From: Glebionis coronaria
Taxonomy: Eukaryota > Streptophyta > Magnoliopsida > Asterales > Asteraceae
Assembly: GCA_025667525.1 (NCBI GenBank)
Contig: CM046879.1
Location: 365,446,639-365,510,638, forward strand
Direction of reading: 5' to 3'
DNA: 64,000 nucleotides
Shown here: piece after piece, positions 25,573 to 40,743 of the stretch
How positions within the stretch are numbered: position 1 is the stretch's first letter
Layout of the letters: each line of letters opens with the position of its first letter
Program-made: the position numbers and the translations under genes
Notes under the pieces: generated by a model
The model's input: only the letters and a program-made list of their open reading frames with translations
What the model was told of the DNA's origin: nothing
Databases searched by the model: none

Positions 25573-28500
25573 TGATGAGACTGCTTTTATACATAGTCTC
25601 ATCGTCCAAAAAGGGCTTAAAATGCATTAAATATCATCAAAATACCCATATGTATGCTTGTGTTTGTTGCTTGTGTATTTTAGGTACGGATATTGAGAAA
25701 ATGACAAAAGATCACAAGAATCATGCAAAAACGAACACGGGAAACGAAGCCGCACAATGAACCAAGCCCTAATGAAGATTTTCCAAGAAAAACCCTTGAA
25801 GAATTGAGGATTGGCAAGAATGGTCCTCCAAGTTTGAAGACTTGTCATTTTATACCCATGTAAAACTCTAAAATTACATTGTGGTCCCTAAAATGTCAAG
25901 AGTATACATATTTGGTCCATGAATATGTTCACAAGATCAAAGTCGGGATTACACTTAACGGAACAAAACGGGTATATTTGGATCGACTCAACAAATTGAA
26001 CATTCTTCAAGTCAAAGTCAAACCCGAGAACCGACATTTGAATTAGTCAAGAAAAACGAATCCAAAGCTTTATTATTATTTTTACGGACCAAACCGCACC
26101 CGTTTAACGGGCCGGGTCGGCCCGTATAACAATGAGCTAATACCATTTTTTGTTTAATTCAAATAAACAACATCACAACCCAACGTGGCCCATTTCCAAC
26201 ATTAAACCCACTTGAAAAAAGAACAGCCCAATCACCCTCATGTTTTATAACACAAACGTGTGTTAAGTACAACAGACGAAAAAAAGAGAGAAAAAGAGAG
26301 ATGATTTATCTCTTTAATCAGATTAGGGTTCATCAACTTATTTTCATCCACCATCTTAATCCATCATACCTTAAACTCGAATCTAATCCCAAATCAGATC
26401 ACTATCTCCCATGGACCCACCTCATTGGTCCCCTGCACCAAAGCTGAAAAGAAAACAAAAACTGCCAGAGGGATGAACGGATTTGTTCTAATAACGTGTT
26501 GGACAAAATTATTTGATGGCTAGGATGCCTTTTCAACAGTCAACAACAACTATCATCACATGGCAACCAAAAACAAGCCAAGAACAATTTTCAAAAATCA
26601 GCATATTCGGATTTTGATCCGAATATTTCAAGGGCATCTTTGAAATTCAGCTTATTAGGGTTTTCTAGGTCTAGAATCTTCTTAGTATCAGTATTTAAGG
26701 AGACTCCAACTTGTGGATGTCCCTTTTTTTGTCTCAGATTTTTAGAAAAAAATTGTAATGCCTTTTTTATTTATGAAATAAAAGTTGGATTTGGTTTTAA
26801 ATTCTCTGAGCACCATTTATTTATTTAAGTTTTCAGTTCAAGTTTTTTTAGTTCAAGTTTTTGTGGAAAGAAAAGATTTCAGTTGGTTTGGTTTTAATCT
26901 GTTACTGTTTACGTTTGCTAAGTCTTAGCAGGTTGGTTTTTGGAAGCTTGTGACTAATTCGCCGTCACATAAGCTCAAACACTCGAGAGCGTGGATGTAC
27001 GTTCTTGCGGTTTGTTCTCTTACTTTATTATTTTTTTTTTCTGTCTAAAAGTGAAAAGAATTTGATGTTATGTTCTTGTTATTGAAGTGAGGTTTGTGGT
27101 TGTACTATGTTATTTCAGTGATATTTTGCATGATCAGAGTAAAATGTGCTTGTGTGTTGTGATTTGTGTGATTTATTTTAGGGTGTTATTGCTTTTTGTT
27201 TCATAAAAATTAGTAACACAAAGAAAAAAATATACTTTGTAGGATCTGCTATAAGTGTTTTACTTACTTGTTTTGGTGATACGTGTACTTGTAGGTTATT
27301 ACTGAAGGTTAGTAATATTGTCGGTTTAAGTTTTGAACCCTCTTGCTTACAACAGTTGGTGCATCTAGTGTTTTTCATAATTGATTTTCCGTGGTAATAA
27401 TTTGGCTGCCACAATAAAAACTCCTTGCTGTCAATATTTTTTTTCATAACTGAGTTCGAAAGCACAATCTTTGGTTGCGTGCTTGTGAATTCGTGATTAA
27501 TGTAAGTGTGGTTGTGTGTTTGTGGGTTGTGCATACCAGAGAAAGAAAAACAAAAGCAAAAGGGTGTTGTTGTGTTCCTGTGACGAAAAAAAGAAAAAAA
27601 AAAGATTGAGCAAGAAAAAAAGAAGAGATAATCTGGTTTAGTTGTTTGCTGTTATTGTTCACGAACAAAAAAAAGGGGGTAGTGTTATGAAGTTTCTGTA
27701 ATTTCACTATCTATTAGATCAAAAGGATTGGTTTAACTGAATTTTGAGTTTGTTGTTTATCAATTCTGTCTTTCCTAGTGAAATTTTACTTGAAACTAGT
27801 TTGCTTGACGTTACGGGAACATTGCCTCAAGTCTAAATCATTAGTTTCTATGTCTGCTCATTTTTAGCTCGCTAATTTGGCCATCTCAAAGCCAATACAC
27901 CAGCAGCTCCCATAGTTGATTAAGGATGTTTTAGATCTTAATTTTCAGGATTTTTAGAAGTTCATATATAAGGCTTGAAGTAATAATTCAGTTTAGAGCT
28001 TATTTAGTGCTTAAATTTCAGCCTAAGATTGTTATAGTTGTGCCTCTAAGTTGTTTGTTACTGTTCATCAGTCGCATACTTCTTTGAATTTCTTGTTTTT
28101 TTTGCTGCTTAATTTACTTTCTGTGCATTGTTTGATGCTTTATATTTCTATTCATAAATTGTGGTAATTGCTTTGTTTGTATGATATCTTGTTTTATTGA
28201 TGTTGTTAAGTCGAACTTGCACCCCGATAAAACGCACTGCTTATTGGGATTGCTTCCTGTCCAAAAAAGTTGTTAAGCAAAAACAAAAACAAAATAATAA
28301 TTAGCAAAAACAAAAAGAAAGCTACAGGTCTCGAACCTCAGACAACCTGCACCAAACAGAAGACGCAACAGACATACACCAAGACCATCTGATCTATTGA
28401 CCTTTTTGTTGATAATTCTTTTGGAAAGTTACTTAGTGTATTCAGTGATAACAAGAGAGAAAAAAAAACAGAAAGTGCACTCAGAGGGTCTCGAACCCCA

Positions 28501-29486
28501 AACCTGCACACAGTAAAGAGATGCAACACTCCACTGTATCACCATCTGTGCTCTTTGCACGTTTTGTTTATTGTTTATGATATTTTTCTATAATACTGGG
28601 TTGTATTTCATGTTAAGCTGATAATAAAAGAAAAAAAAGATTGAAGTGACCAGAGTGGGGCTCAAACCCGCGACCTGCTGCTCAACAGCCCTCCTCATTA
28701 CCATCTCTTCTCTGAATTCTTTTTGGTTCCATTTCCTTTTATTTATCTTTTATATGGTTTTTAATTTCGTCTAGTTTAACTAGTAATTAGTAAACGTTTT
28801 ACAACTTTGTTGATTTTTTTTTCTCCTGCTCGTTTTTAATTTATAGGTTCCAAGTAATTTTTATTTCTATTTTTAATATTATAAAGTTAATTTTAGTTAG
28901 ATTTTCCAAAAAGTAATTTTAGTTTTCCTATTATGTTGTTATTTTTTATGCATTTTTCTTTTTAAATTAGTTTTTAGGTTTTAAAAAAATAGAAAAAACT
29001 TTAGAAAAAGTTTCAAAAATATAGTTTTTTGTTTTTAATTAATGTTTTTGAGGTTGACAAATATAAAAAACTGAAATTTGTCTTTTTCTTAGTTATTTTA
29101 TTTTTTAGGGTAATTAATTAACTTTAAAAATTAATATAAATTAATTAAAAGGGTTTTGAAAAATTTGGTTTTCACTTTTGGTTTAATTAGATTTTTCTTA
29201 ACTTAGATTAAAATTTGGGTAATTTTTAGAAGACTTTTTATTTTCGTCACGTTTTACGATTTCGATCGTTTTACGTCGTAGGATAATTTGTAGCGTAATT
29301 CGTCTTTTTCTTTCTCTTTTCTCATCAATATAATCACAAATTAATCATCTCTTAACACACACACCAAGCCTCCTTGAGAACGATCCCACACAAAGGATCA
29401 TAAGTGCTTTCGTTTTCCTAAACGAACACTTAATACTTACCGCTTTTGCCTCGTTTTCCTAAACGAGTGTGAATTTACCACAATCA
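25573..29486 (+). repeat. 3' LTR of element B
   Basis: A 3914-bp LTR, colinear with 13346-17261 and with the same ends. Differences are scattered substitutions and one- or two-base indels in A, T or AT runs. Confidence 0.95.
28324..28706 (-). other. Three antisense tRNA-like modules in the 3' LTR of B
   Basis: The same three modules as in the 5' LTR, at 28324-28390, 28486-28547 and 28655-28706. All B-box-like blocks are preserved except for small changes in the flanking positions. Confidence 0.55.
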
Positions 29487-29491
29487 CACAC
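29487..29491. repeat. Target-site duplication of B, right copy (cacac)
   Basis: Exact match to 13341-13345. Confidence 0.92.
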
Positions 29492-31150
29492 CTATAACTC
29501 CTCATCCATTCGATTATCGATACTAAGCCTCCCAAACAACCAGTATAGGTCAGTGCCATTTCCCTTTCCACACTACGACAGTATTAGCCTGCTTTGTTCT
29601 TTATTCTACTCATTAGGCTCTACCAAAGTTCTACCTTCGGTTCCTATCTCGACCTATTTCATTCATGCTTCGCTTCTATACACACTTCCTTCTTTTTCCT
29701 CGAATCCTACCATACATCACGATGTGACGATTCCCATCGTTTCTTCCCTTGCCATAATCCTTCATAAGGCATTCCATACATATTAGGTTAACTTTTACAC
29801 AAAACCTCCTATTCCATCGCATCTGTACGCAATCCTTCCAACTTCTCAACTATGTGACTTCCCATTCCTCTTGAATTATGAGATGAATTAGTCAGTCTAC
29901 CGACTATCACCCAACTCTCAACGTACTTATTCCTCCACCCCATTATGTATCCCTTTCACCAACTTCGTCCTTACATCGCTCTTTCTAAGTTACTCCTATC
30001 TACGTAGAAAGTATAGTCTACGTCCCTTTTCTCCATACGATTGTCCAAGCCACGCAACATACACGTTGACGCGTTCTCTGCTTTAGACAACTCAACTCGT
30101 GCAACCTATATCCTTTATCCAAACCGCCCTAATACGCCATCCCAATAGTTCAAGTTCGTCTCAGCTTCACCCCATCCTTCTTATTCCATGTCTCATCGAC
30201 CATGCTTGCCTTTCCCAGATGGTACTTGGCCTTGCAATTTTCTTTCATCAATTAACTCCACCCATCACCTTTGCCAAATGTTCAATCAAGATGATTGAAT
30301 ATGTGTTGGAGACGTTCATGATTCGTATAGATCATTCTCCACGTCTCGTACACCAAATTCCTCTAGCATTCTAGGCAGATATAACAGTCCAGCTCTACTA
30401 ACTAAGTCTATCCAGTTCTTCCAAATCTTCAGTTCCTGCAACGTATAAGCAATCGCCTTTCCTTGTCGTTCTCGTACACGTCCAAATCCTTACTCCACGT
30501 ATCGTCATGCTTCGCTAGTTCATCCAGTCCTTCCGATAATGCCAAGATCGGCTCATTATCCAATCCACCTCTTCAGCCTCCAAAATGCTTCCTCATCCTT
30601 CTTCACTTCGCCCCTTGTTGGTTCCATGATATGCCATCATCTCTAACTACTCATCAGGTAGACTTAATACTAAAACTCACACTTGAAAATCTCACGTATA
30701 ACTTCACTCCAAAACCAACACATAATTCGCCTCACTCTCATTCTCAGATTTGAGTAGATCAAGATGTCGTCGATGTTCCTGATGACAACTCGTTTATACA
30801 CGTTCATGCACAATCGCTTCATTGACTCCATGAAATCCGCTAGTGCTTTGGCGAAGCCAAATGCATAACCGTAAACCCAAAGCGTTCATACAACATCCTT
30901 AGCAGTTTCAACTATGTCCTCCTTGCACCCTCTCTTAGCAGCAATACGAATAAATTCCTACCTCGTTCTACTTGCAAAATTCTACACGCATATTAAAATA
31001 CCGGTACTTCCTCTCATCGGACCACTCAACCTCTTTCCACATCCAATCTACTACTAAGCAACTCAACTTTTATCCGGAATTCCTTGCAATTTCTAACAAC
31101 TCTTGTTTTTAAATCACTCCATCAACGATTTGCCTTAGAAAGGCACTAAC
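29492..31150 (-). pseudogene. pol: Degenerate RT, RNase H and integrase core of element D
   Basis: Readable on the minus strand only as isolated family motifs. RT (about 31090-30750): SRLDVERG in the place of the S-K-I-D-L-R-S-G block; GFTVM; then a block ending R-N-I-D-D-I-L-I-Y-S near 30770, which keeps the two catalytic Asp. RNase H (about 30570-30290): PILALSEG and TNHERLQHIF. Integrase core start (about 29920): IVGRLTNSSH. Stops and frameshifts occur between almost all blocks. Motif style (I-D-D-I-L-I-Y-S) is that of chromoviruses such as Tekay/del. The remnant continues at 13345 on the other side of B. Confidence 0.65.
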
Positions 31151-33810
31151 TACAACTCCTCTCACCTCCCCTACTTTCTCTATTTATGGTTCTACCTCAC
31201 AGTAATAGGCAAACCTACTAAATTTCAGTAAATTTTCGGAAAACTTACATACCCTACGAACAATCATAAATACCTTTGAGGTATTATATCCCCTTCCAAC
31301 ACTCTCTATGGCGCGTTTCTTGTGCTAGTATCCCACAAATTTCTATTCATCTCCTTGGTACTCCTAAGAGACCTCATGACCACATTAGTTCGTCTACAAA
31401 CTTCATTCCTCCCCACTAAGGGTATTCCGACCGTTCTCTCATGGTCACCTACTTAAGCGTGTAGGAGCGACCAAGTCTTTCATATGACTACCTCAACGCT
31501 CCCAAACAATACGAAACCAAAACTACATCCTGAATCCATCAGATACGATCAACGAGTCAAACCAACGGATAACTAACGACATTTCACATGCACCAGTTAA
31601 AACAAGTCAAAAACCATGAGACTCAAAAGAAAAATCAAACCCAAAACGTGTATCAATTCAAAATGACCCCTGACAACGAAAAATAATCCAAGAAACACCC
31701 AATGGAAACCAAACATATTACTCCCCGCGACATATTATTTAAACCGTGCAAAAGATCGACTTTTCCAAAAGAATATATATCTTTTTTTATTATTTATTAT
31801 TACCTCCCACATCTATGTGACTCAAACAGTCTACAAACAACCCTCTTGACGAACTCAAAACTCAACTCAAAAACTAGGAATCCCGTGCATCCCAAATCCT
31901 AAAAAAATAAACTACTATTCAAACTTAACCTTTAACCCGACACTTGTACATTAATTTCGGCCAAGATACTGACCTCCCATGACTATACATTCTGAATATT
32001 TGAAGAGTACGTTCCGAGTACATAATTTTAGGCTTTTGAATCATCCAAAAAGCTTTAAAAACGAACAAGTTACGACCAAAACAATTTTATATCAGTTGTT
32101 TTAAAAAAAACTAAAGAATAAACTTAGTGATTAATGCAATCCTTTTAAATGAAAGATATAATTGTATGCGAAATCTTCATAAAATCAATTTAGCCTTGTA
32201 TTAATAATTATCAATGACGTGAATCTGTTAAACCCAATTACATAAACTATGTAAGTAGAAAGAAATTTTACTTCGCTTTATTTTAAAGAAAGTCTTTTAG
32301 AATTTGAAATAAATAAGTGTTGATTAAAAAAAATCTTATGTTGCACCTTGTTTCAAACACGACTCCAACACCTTACCCTTATTTTACCGAATACAACCAA
32401 CTATCTAACCCTATAATAGATTTCCAAGTCCCCCTTTTTCTCAATATATACCGACCAAAAGAAATGTAAGACCCAACACAAAAGATTTCATTATTTCAAA
32501 AGAAATCCCAAGTTATTTCAATAGACTTAAAACCAAGAACACCATTTTAAAACGTACACGTGAAATACGAAACTCAAAGAATACGCTACCAGACACACTT
32601 CAAAAGATTCAAAACGTCGTTGAAACTCCACCAAACTCGAGCACTAATAAATTGTTTAAACACAAGAGAGCAGTAGGTATGTTCAAGTTATAATAACTAC
32701 TGAACGACCGTAAATCAAAACATAACATCTACTAGTATATATACATCCGTATATGTATACCTATTGAATCTCCCAAACATACTCGTTATCATACATGTCA
32801 AGTCAATCAATCGCTTTATACGCTCGTTTTTCCATACGAGTAATCACCATCTCACCGTGCCACAACAAGGCATAAAGCCCACCTCCAAAACCAAACCATA
32901 TCGTGTGACCCCATAATCACACAACACAACTATAACCCAAAACATATAACACAAAAAGAACAATAACCATCTCATAGGCAACCATTACATAAACCCATAT
33001 ATTGTACGTATACCCAAATTCTACATCTCCTCACATACAAGCATGTACTAACCCTCTTTCATGCAATCATACTTGAGAACCCATTGAAGTTGTGGTACTT
33101 GTATAACTATGTTGGCCAACATACTTATACAATTACCCTTTCCCCAATGCACTCCCTCCTATGACGACACTTATAAGAATCAATACAACATATAACACAT
33201 AAATCCATCTACTCATATAAGCTCATAATCACATAACCAAATAGGTCCAAAACTCCATCTATTAAAATAACATAGTAATACTCTAGGAATACCGAAATCC
33301 ATAGTCTAGCTAAAACAACATAGACTAAATCCAAAACGAAAGCATAATCAGTTATAAGTCATGTCGCCCGTAAGAGTGGAAACAACTTAAAACCCTTCAT
33401 ATCCACCTACTCCTAATAACTCGAACCACCACATGATTCTTAGGGAACATGACTTAAACATCAAAAGAAAATAATATCTCTCGGGTACATAAAATAACCC
33501 TACAAAAGATAGAAACTACCATGTACCAAATTATGTACTATAATGTACAATTTAAGCAAAATACAACAATGACTAGCGTGGATGATTATGATTCAACCTT
33601 CACTAGTCACAACCCGAAAAGAAAATAACATGTGGCTAAGTATGAACTTACTACTGTTCAATTCATACTAGTCAAAACATCACAATAAATAACATCCAAA
33701 CACATCAATTATTATAAAATGCACACATACTCCTATGACGCCTATATGCAGGAACCCGTAAGCTATAGACTAGGCTACGCGACTAGGCAACCTAATTCTC
33801 TATAACCTTT
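31151..33810 (-). other. 5' internal region of element D, no recognisable gag or protease
   Basis: 2.66 kb between the primer site and the RT remnant, where gag and protease should be. I could not recognise a gag domain, zinc knuckle or protease motif in any frame. The sequence is AT-rich with no long open frame. It may be decayed gag or replaced sequence. Confidence 0.5.
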
Positions 33811-33823
33811 GTCTCTGATACCA
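33811..33823 (-). other. Primer-binding site, element D
   Basis: The minus strand reads TGGTATCAGAGAC three bases after the LTR end; it matches initiator tRNA-Met. Confidence 0.85.
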
Positions 33824-33826
33824 TTC

Positions 33827-36539
<2,713 letters not shown>

Positions 36540-36544
36540 TTCGT
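36540..36544. repeat. Target-site duplication of D, right copy (ttcgt)
   Basis: Exact match to 9693-9697. Confidence 0.9.
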
Positions 36545-38148
36545 GGTCTTTTTGTTTTGTTGCTTGGTTGACCTTTTAATTTGCCTGTGCCAGACGCTCT
36601 GATAGATAGGATACCTTCTTTTTCAAATACGCGACTAGAGTTGTTTCCTGTGAGGTAACTCTATCCAACTCTCTCATTAGTATTGTGTGGGGCATTTCCT
36701 GCAAGTGTTGGGCGCGGCCAGGGGGAGTTAAGTGTTGGAGAAAATCCTCACATACAGCAGCGCAGTCCAGTGCGCATGAGTGGGTTTACTTCCAGGAGGG
36801 AATGAATTTAGTGGACTTCGAGGTGCTTGCACCAGCTTTGGTCGTTACAACGTGGGAGCTGAAATTTGATAACTTATGAGTATTAGAGAGGTGCAACATT
36901 GTTTGTTTAGATAATATGGTAAGGAATGACATGGTGATGTACCTTGATATCTGTGTTTTTTCCGGCGGTCTTGAGAGTCTCCCCCACGAAGTTGCATTGG
37001 CACGTGGTCTAGTTTGCAGTGTTCTTCCCCTTTTGGGAATTTGCTGTGTGGGAAGCACGGTAATTTTTTGTAACTAGGAACATGTAGGATCTCTTTTGAT
37101 GGACCTGTGTGGGAGTCCCCTTCGAAACCATGGTCTTCTTCATCTCCCAGATTCGTTTCTTCTGACGAAGACTCTATGGTACATGGCACACTTCGGATGG
37201 GAGTAGCATTTACTGCAGTTATCCTCTCGGCGCTCCCTCCAGGTGTTGGGGAAGGGAACTCCAGGGCCACGGAGCGTTGACCAATGCGCCATCCATTAGA
37301 TAACTCGAAGGGTGTGAAAGGTCGAGCGCACATAGTCACTGTGCACCAAATCTCGCGGTTCACGAGTTGTGTATAAGTTAGTTCTGCAAAAGAGAGAGGA
37401 ATATGTATGTATATGCGCATAAGTCATTTGAATTTTTGATTTTTTGAGACTACAAGGTCCTTACCATGGTCAAATTCATCAAAGTATTGGGGAAGGTGGT
37501 TTGCAGGAAGGCTCGATGTATGGCTCAGTCCTTGAGCGTATAGAAAGGCCTCTGGGTATTCATACATTGGTATCTGATCGGTGTTAATTATCTGTGCCTC
37601 TGCTTCGTTGTACAATCCAGTAATGGGGCGTTCGTCTTTCATCATTGTCTCGGGGGTGATGAAATCATAATCGAAAGGAAATACAACCTTATCTACCCAG
37701 AAGAATTTGTCGTTCCACTTCTTCAGAGAATCTATCTTTACCGCGTAACATTGTTGTTGACCAGGGCGCTTCGCAAAAGATATCCACCCGTTTATCCACG
37801 AGGGTCGATAGAAGGCGCGAAACAAGTTTATTGTTGGGTCAACGTTCTTAAGTAAGTAGTTTATTTTGAAATTTGAGATTTTGGTGGCGCCTATACAATG
37901 AAGTTGTGAAAGGTGTATGCTATAGTAGCTTAGTATATCCATCAGAAAGCGACTTAGTGGTATGCGATTGTTGGAAACTCGATGAACCTGATGTATATAC
38001 CAATTTTTCCATCAGGGAAACTTCCAATATGTGCTTGTGGATCTGGCACAGTTGGATGGAGATCTACAGATTTATGGTATTTCGTGATGAAACGAGAGTT
38101 TTCTTGTTCTGATATATGGGACATCACATCGAACAGCTGTGCTACCAT
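36545..38148 (-). pseudogene. Antisense ORF of element E, N-terminal part (putative gypsy-type transposase family)
   Basis: Probable start is the ATG at 38148. Exon 1 (38148-37465) carries the conserved core of this plant family: DLHPTVPDP, GIYIRF, RIPLSRFLMDIL, INLFRAFY, NGWISFAKRPG, SLKKWNDKFFWVD. A frameshift separates GIYIRF from RIPLSRF near 37960. An intron with good splice sites (37464-37384) joins in frame to LTYTQLVNREIW. After a low-complexity stretch the frame resumes as DCAAVCEDFLQHL and a coiled-coil-like segment ending at the D insertion. A stop lies upstream of that (about 36787) and another in the coiled coil (about 36564). It is encoded opposite to gag-pol, as in other Tat elements. 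The PF04195-like name is historical; the function is unknown. Confidence 0.75.
37384..37464 (-). other. Probable spliceosomal intron in the antisense ORF of E
   Basis: Minus strand: donor CATG|GTAAGG, acceptor preceded by a pyrimidine tract (TTCCTCTCTCTTTTGCAG). Removal of these 81 bp joins both flanks in frame. A second possible intron (donor near 36949, acceptor near 36852) does not keep the frame. Confidence 0.55.
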
Positions 38149-38560
38149 TTTTTCCTTGCTGATATTTTAAGACGGGGATGGAGTTGGTCTTTGATCAAAA
38201 GTATTGTTTCCTGCTTTTTTCAACAATGGTGGGAGGGTTTTTTGGATAGGCAAAGAAGAAGGTTGAATGTCTGTCAGGCTGCATTTATATACACTATAGA
38301 CGCATGGGATCTTGCGGCACGTGTCTAAAATGCTTTGTTCATCCTATAGTGTTTTCTAGTTGGCTCATCTAACGTGGTTAGTGTCTTTGCCAGTTCTCGA
38401 TGCAGGGTTGTGATAGTAGAGTCTGACGTGGATACTTATTCAAACTCATTTCATGTGGGTTGTGCGTGTTTTTTCTTTTGAAGATGTTTGCACAAGGGCC
38501 TGAATGGTTTATAGTCTAGTAGCCGCAGTTGGAACCTGTGACCACTAGACTTGGGGGACA
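38149..38560 (+). other. 3' UTR and polypurine-like site of element E
   Basis: There is no coding potential. It ends with tagacttgggggaca (38546-38560), a purine-rich site directly before a TG LTR start, so I read it as the polypurine tract. Confidence 0.5.
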
Positions 38561-39130
38561 TGATGACGTATAGTCCCTAGTCGGGCTGGATAGTCCGACT
38601 CATGGGTACTACCCACATCTATCAGGAATGGATTGAATGCTTGTGCGATGCGCGCGCGGCCTAGGATGCCCGGTAAGCCGCTGGCGTACATAAGACTGAT
38701 TACTTAGCCAGGTCCTTGTCGCAGCGCGACAGGATCAGACAAGAATATAATCTATCATATAGATATATTCTCTTAAAGGGAAGAGCTATACACTTGCCTT
38801 GGTTATGTGATAAGGATCAAACTATTTAAGGTCATTATCTCTTCCTTTGGCCGCATGAGTAGGAGAGCCTAGCTAGGACTCTCTTGGGTATAAAAGGAAC
38901 CCAATAGGTTCCACAAAGGTACGATACACATAATACCCTAAACACTACACTCAAATCGATTACATACTCTCACGCTGGAGTCTAATCGTGGGTCACAAAC
39001 CTACGGTAAGCCTAACGGTGTCTGTTTAGTGCGCAGGGTCCTCAAAGCAAGTTTTACTTGGTGCAAGAGCCGGAGTCCACAAGCCCCCAAATTAAGCCAA
39101 ATTTGGGTCAAGCTCGGTCCATCCAACTTT
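38561..39130 (+). repeat. Probable 3' LTR of element E
   Basis: It begins tgatgacgtatag after the polypurine-like site, has a good TATA box (38889-38896) in the middle, and ends around ttttgtatcta. No second copy is in view, so the right edge (about 39125-39140) is inferred from the start of Athila leader sequence. Confidence 0.5.
38889..38896 (+). promoter_or_regulatory. TATA box in the probable LTR of E
   Basis: ggtataaaaggaac; TATAAAAG about 330 bp into the LTR. Confidence 0.5.
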
Positions 39131-39509
39131 TGTATCTATAGTGGGGGGGGGTATAAGGCGAGTGTATTTCACATTTTAAGGAAGCAGGCTCTTATGTGCT
39201 ACGCGTTGCCTCATTTCTCTTGTCTCTTGTGGCTCTTTCAAAGGTGATAGTAGTGAGTGGTGTGCCACCAAAGTAGTATTACAATATACTTTCTTGTGGA
39301 TATTAATTATCGAACCTCGATTGGGTATCCATTCCCTCTCATAGTCACAGAAGGCATTCCCCTTATTCCTTGATTTTAGCTGTATGCGCACACAAGCGCG
39401 TACACATATCCCACGTGGTGTACCTCGTCCTTCCACGAGGACAAACAAAAATACCATTTCTTAAGCCGATCACGAGAATCGCGCTTTCGACACTGCTGAG
39501 AACGTAATC

Positions 39510-40743
39510 ATGGACAATCAACCTATGTGGGAGATGCTTTAGTCCCATGTCGATGGGAACGCGGATGCTATCGTTATACCTGGCATCCCTTCCAATACCT
39601 TTGAGCTTAAGACTGGGATCATTCAAATGGTATCTGTCATACCTTTTTTGGGTCATGTCATGGATGCTCCACATGACCATATCAAGAGATTTTTGTCACT
39701 AAGTAATATTGTGAAATACAATGGTGTACCAGCTGAGGTGATTAGACTTATGCTTTTACCCTTTTCTTTTGAGGGGCAAGCTAGGATATGGTTGGACAAG
39801 CAACCCTCTAATAGCATTCTTACTTGGGAGGATTTGAAAAAGAAGTTTGTTAACGAGTTTTTCCCACCTTCACGAACAACTGCTTTAAGAAATGAAATAA
39901 TTGATTTTCAATAAAAAGATCTTCAATCCTTTAGTGAAGCTTGGGATGAATTTAATGATTTGTTAAGAAAGTTTCCTAATCATGGTTTTGACCTAATTCA
40001 CCAAATCACCACTTTCTATAATGGTTTGAGATCTAGTGACCAAGATTCACTTAATTCTGCTGTGGGTGGGAATATTCTTGTTAAGTCCACACAAGTTGCT
40101 TGGGATATCATTAAAAACCAGTCTAAGGTCCCTACTAGTAGAGCTAGAGATCAAGTGGAGAGTGCTAGTGGAGTGAGTGCTCCTATTTCAGATGAATATC
40201 TTCAAATAGCTAAATCATCTCATTAAATGCTTGATAAACTTTGTAATCTTCATACCCAATCAATGAGCACTCCTCCTACTAACACTATTAATGCCATGCA
40301 TAAAAAATGTGATACTTGTGGTGGATCTCATTCTTTCTCGAACTGTGATAAATTTTATATTGACCCCTAAGAATGCTATGGTTTTAATGATGATGGGAGG
40401 GCACATTTTATACCCAATATCAACCCTTACCACTTATCCTATAAGTCTACAAATTACCTTACACCACCTGGTTTTCCACCCCACCACCCACCCCATCCCA
40501 AGGTCAAAACAACCAAGTTTAAAATAGGAACCATGGCCAAAATATGGGCAATTTTCAAGTTAATGCTTATTTGAGGGGTCCCAATAATTTTCAAGGTCCA
40601 AATCAATTTTTTCTAATCAAGGATATAATCAAGGTTTTCCTAATCAACCTCAATTTCAAAACCAAGGTTTTCCACCTCAAGGGTTTAATCAAGGAAATAC
40701 TCTTGACTCCCAAATTGAACTTGTTCTTTAGAAAAGGAATAAA
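39510..40743 (+). pseudogene. gag: gag, Athila type (element F)
   Basis: The start is the ATG at 39510 (MDNQPMWEML). The capsid domain (about 39600-40120) has DAPHDHIKRFL, PFSFEGQARIWLDKQP, FFPPSRTTALRNEI and NGLRSSDQDSLNSA. A zinc knuckle C-x2-C-x3-H-x4-C is at 40308-40346. In-frame stops lie at 39540 (TAG where relatives read Gln), 39912, 40224 and 40368, and a frameshift follows in the Asn/Pro-rich tail (40380-40740). It is closer to A's gag (N-terminal MxxxL-x-H-V-D-G-N block) than to B and C. Confidence 0.8.

Larger units (their letters stand above)
13346..29486 (+). mobile_element. Element B: structurally complete Athila-type Ty3/gypsy retrotransposon
   Basis: A 16,141-bp element with LTRs at 13346-17261 and 25573-29486, a tRNA-Asp-type primer site at 17265, gag (18014), protease-RT-RNase H (19821-22373), integrase (to 23704), a 1.86-kb non-coding 3' region, a polypurine tract at 25561 and a perfect cacac target duplication. 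It sits in D's integrase region. There is no env-like ORF. LTRs differ by about 16-17 substitutions over the first 650 bp that I aligned by eye (about 2.5%). Confidence 0.95.
36545..39130 (+). mobile_element. Element E, right part: antisense ORF, 3' UTR and probable 3' LTR
   Basis: Continuation of the Tat-type element after insertion D. It holds the N-terminal half of the antisense ORF (38148-36545), a short 3' UTR, a polypurine-like site and a probable LTR (38561-39130). The right edge is blurred because an Athila leader (element F) starts at 39131-39151 without an LTR of its own. Confidence 0.75.

Noticed and set aside
29469..30753. Plus-strand open frames of 91-105 codons right of element B
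   Set aside because: They lie opposite to the degenerate RT/RNase H of D, whose family motifs are on the minus strand.
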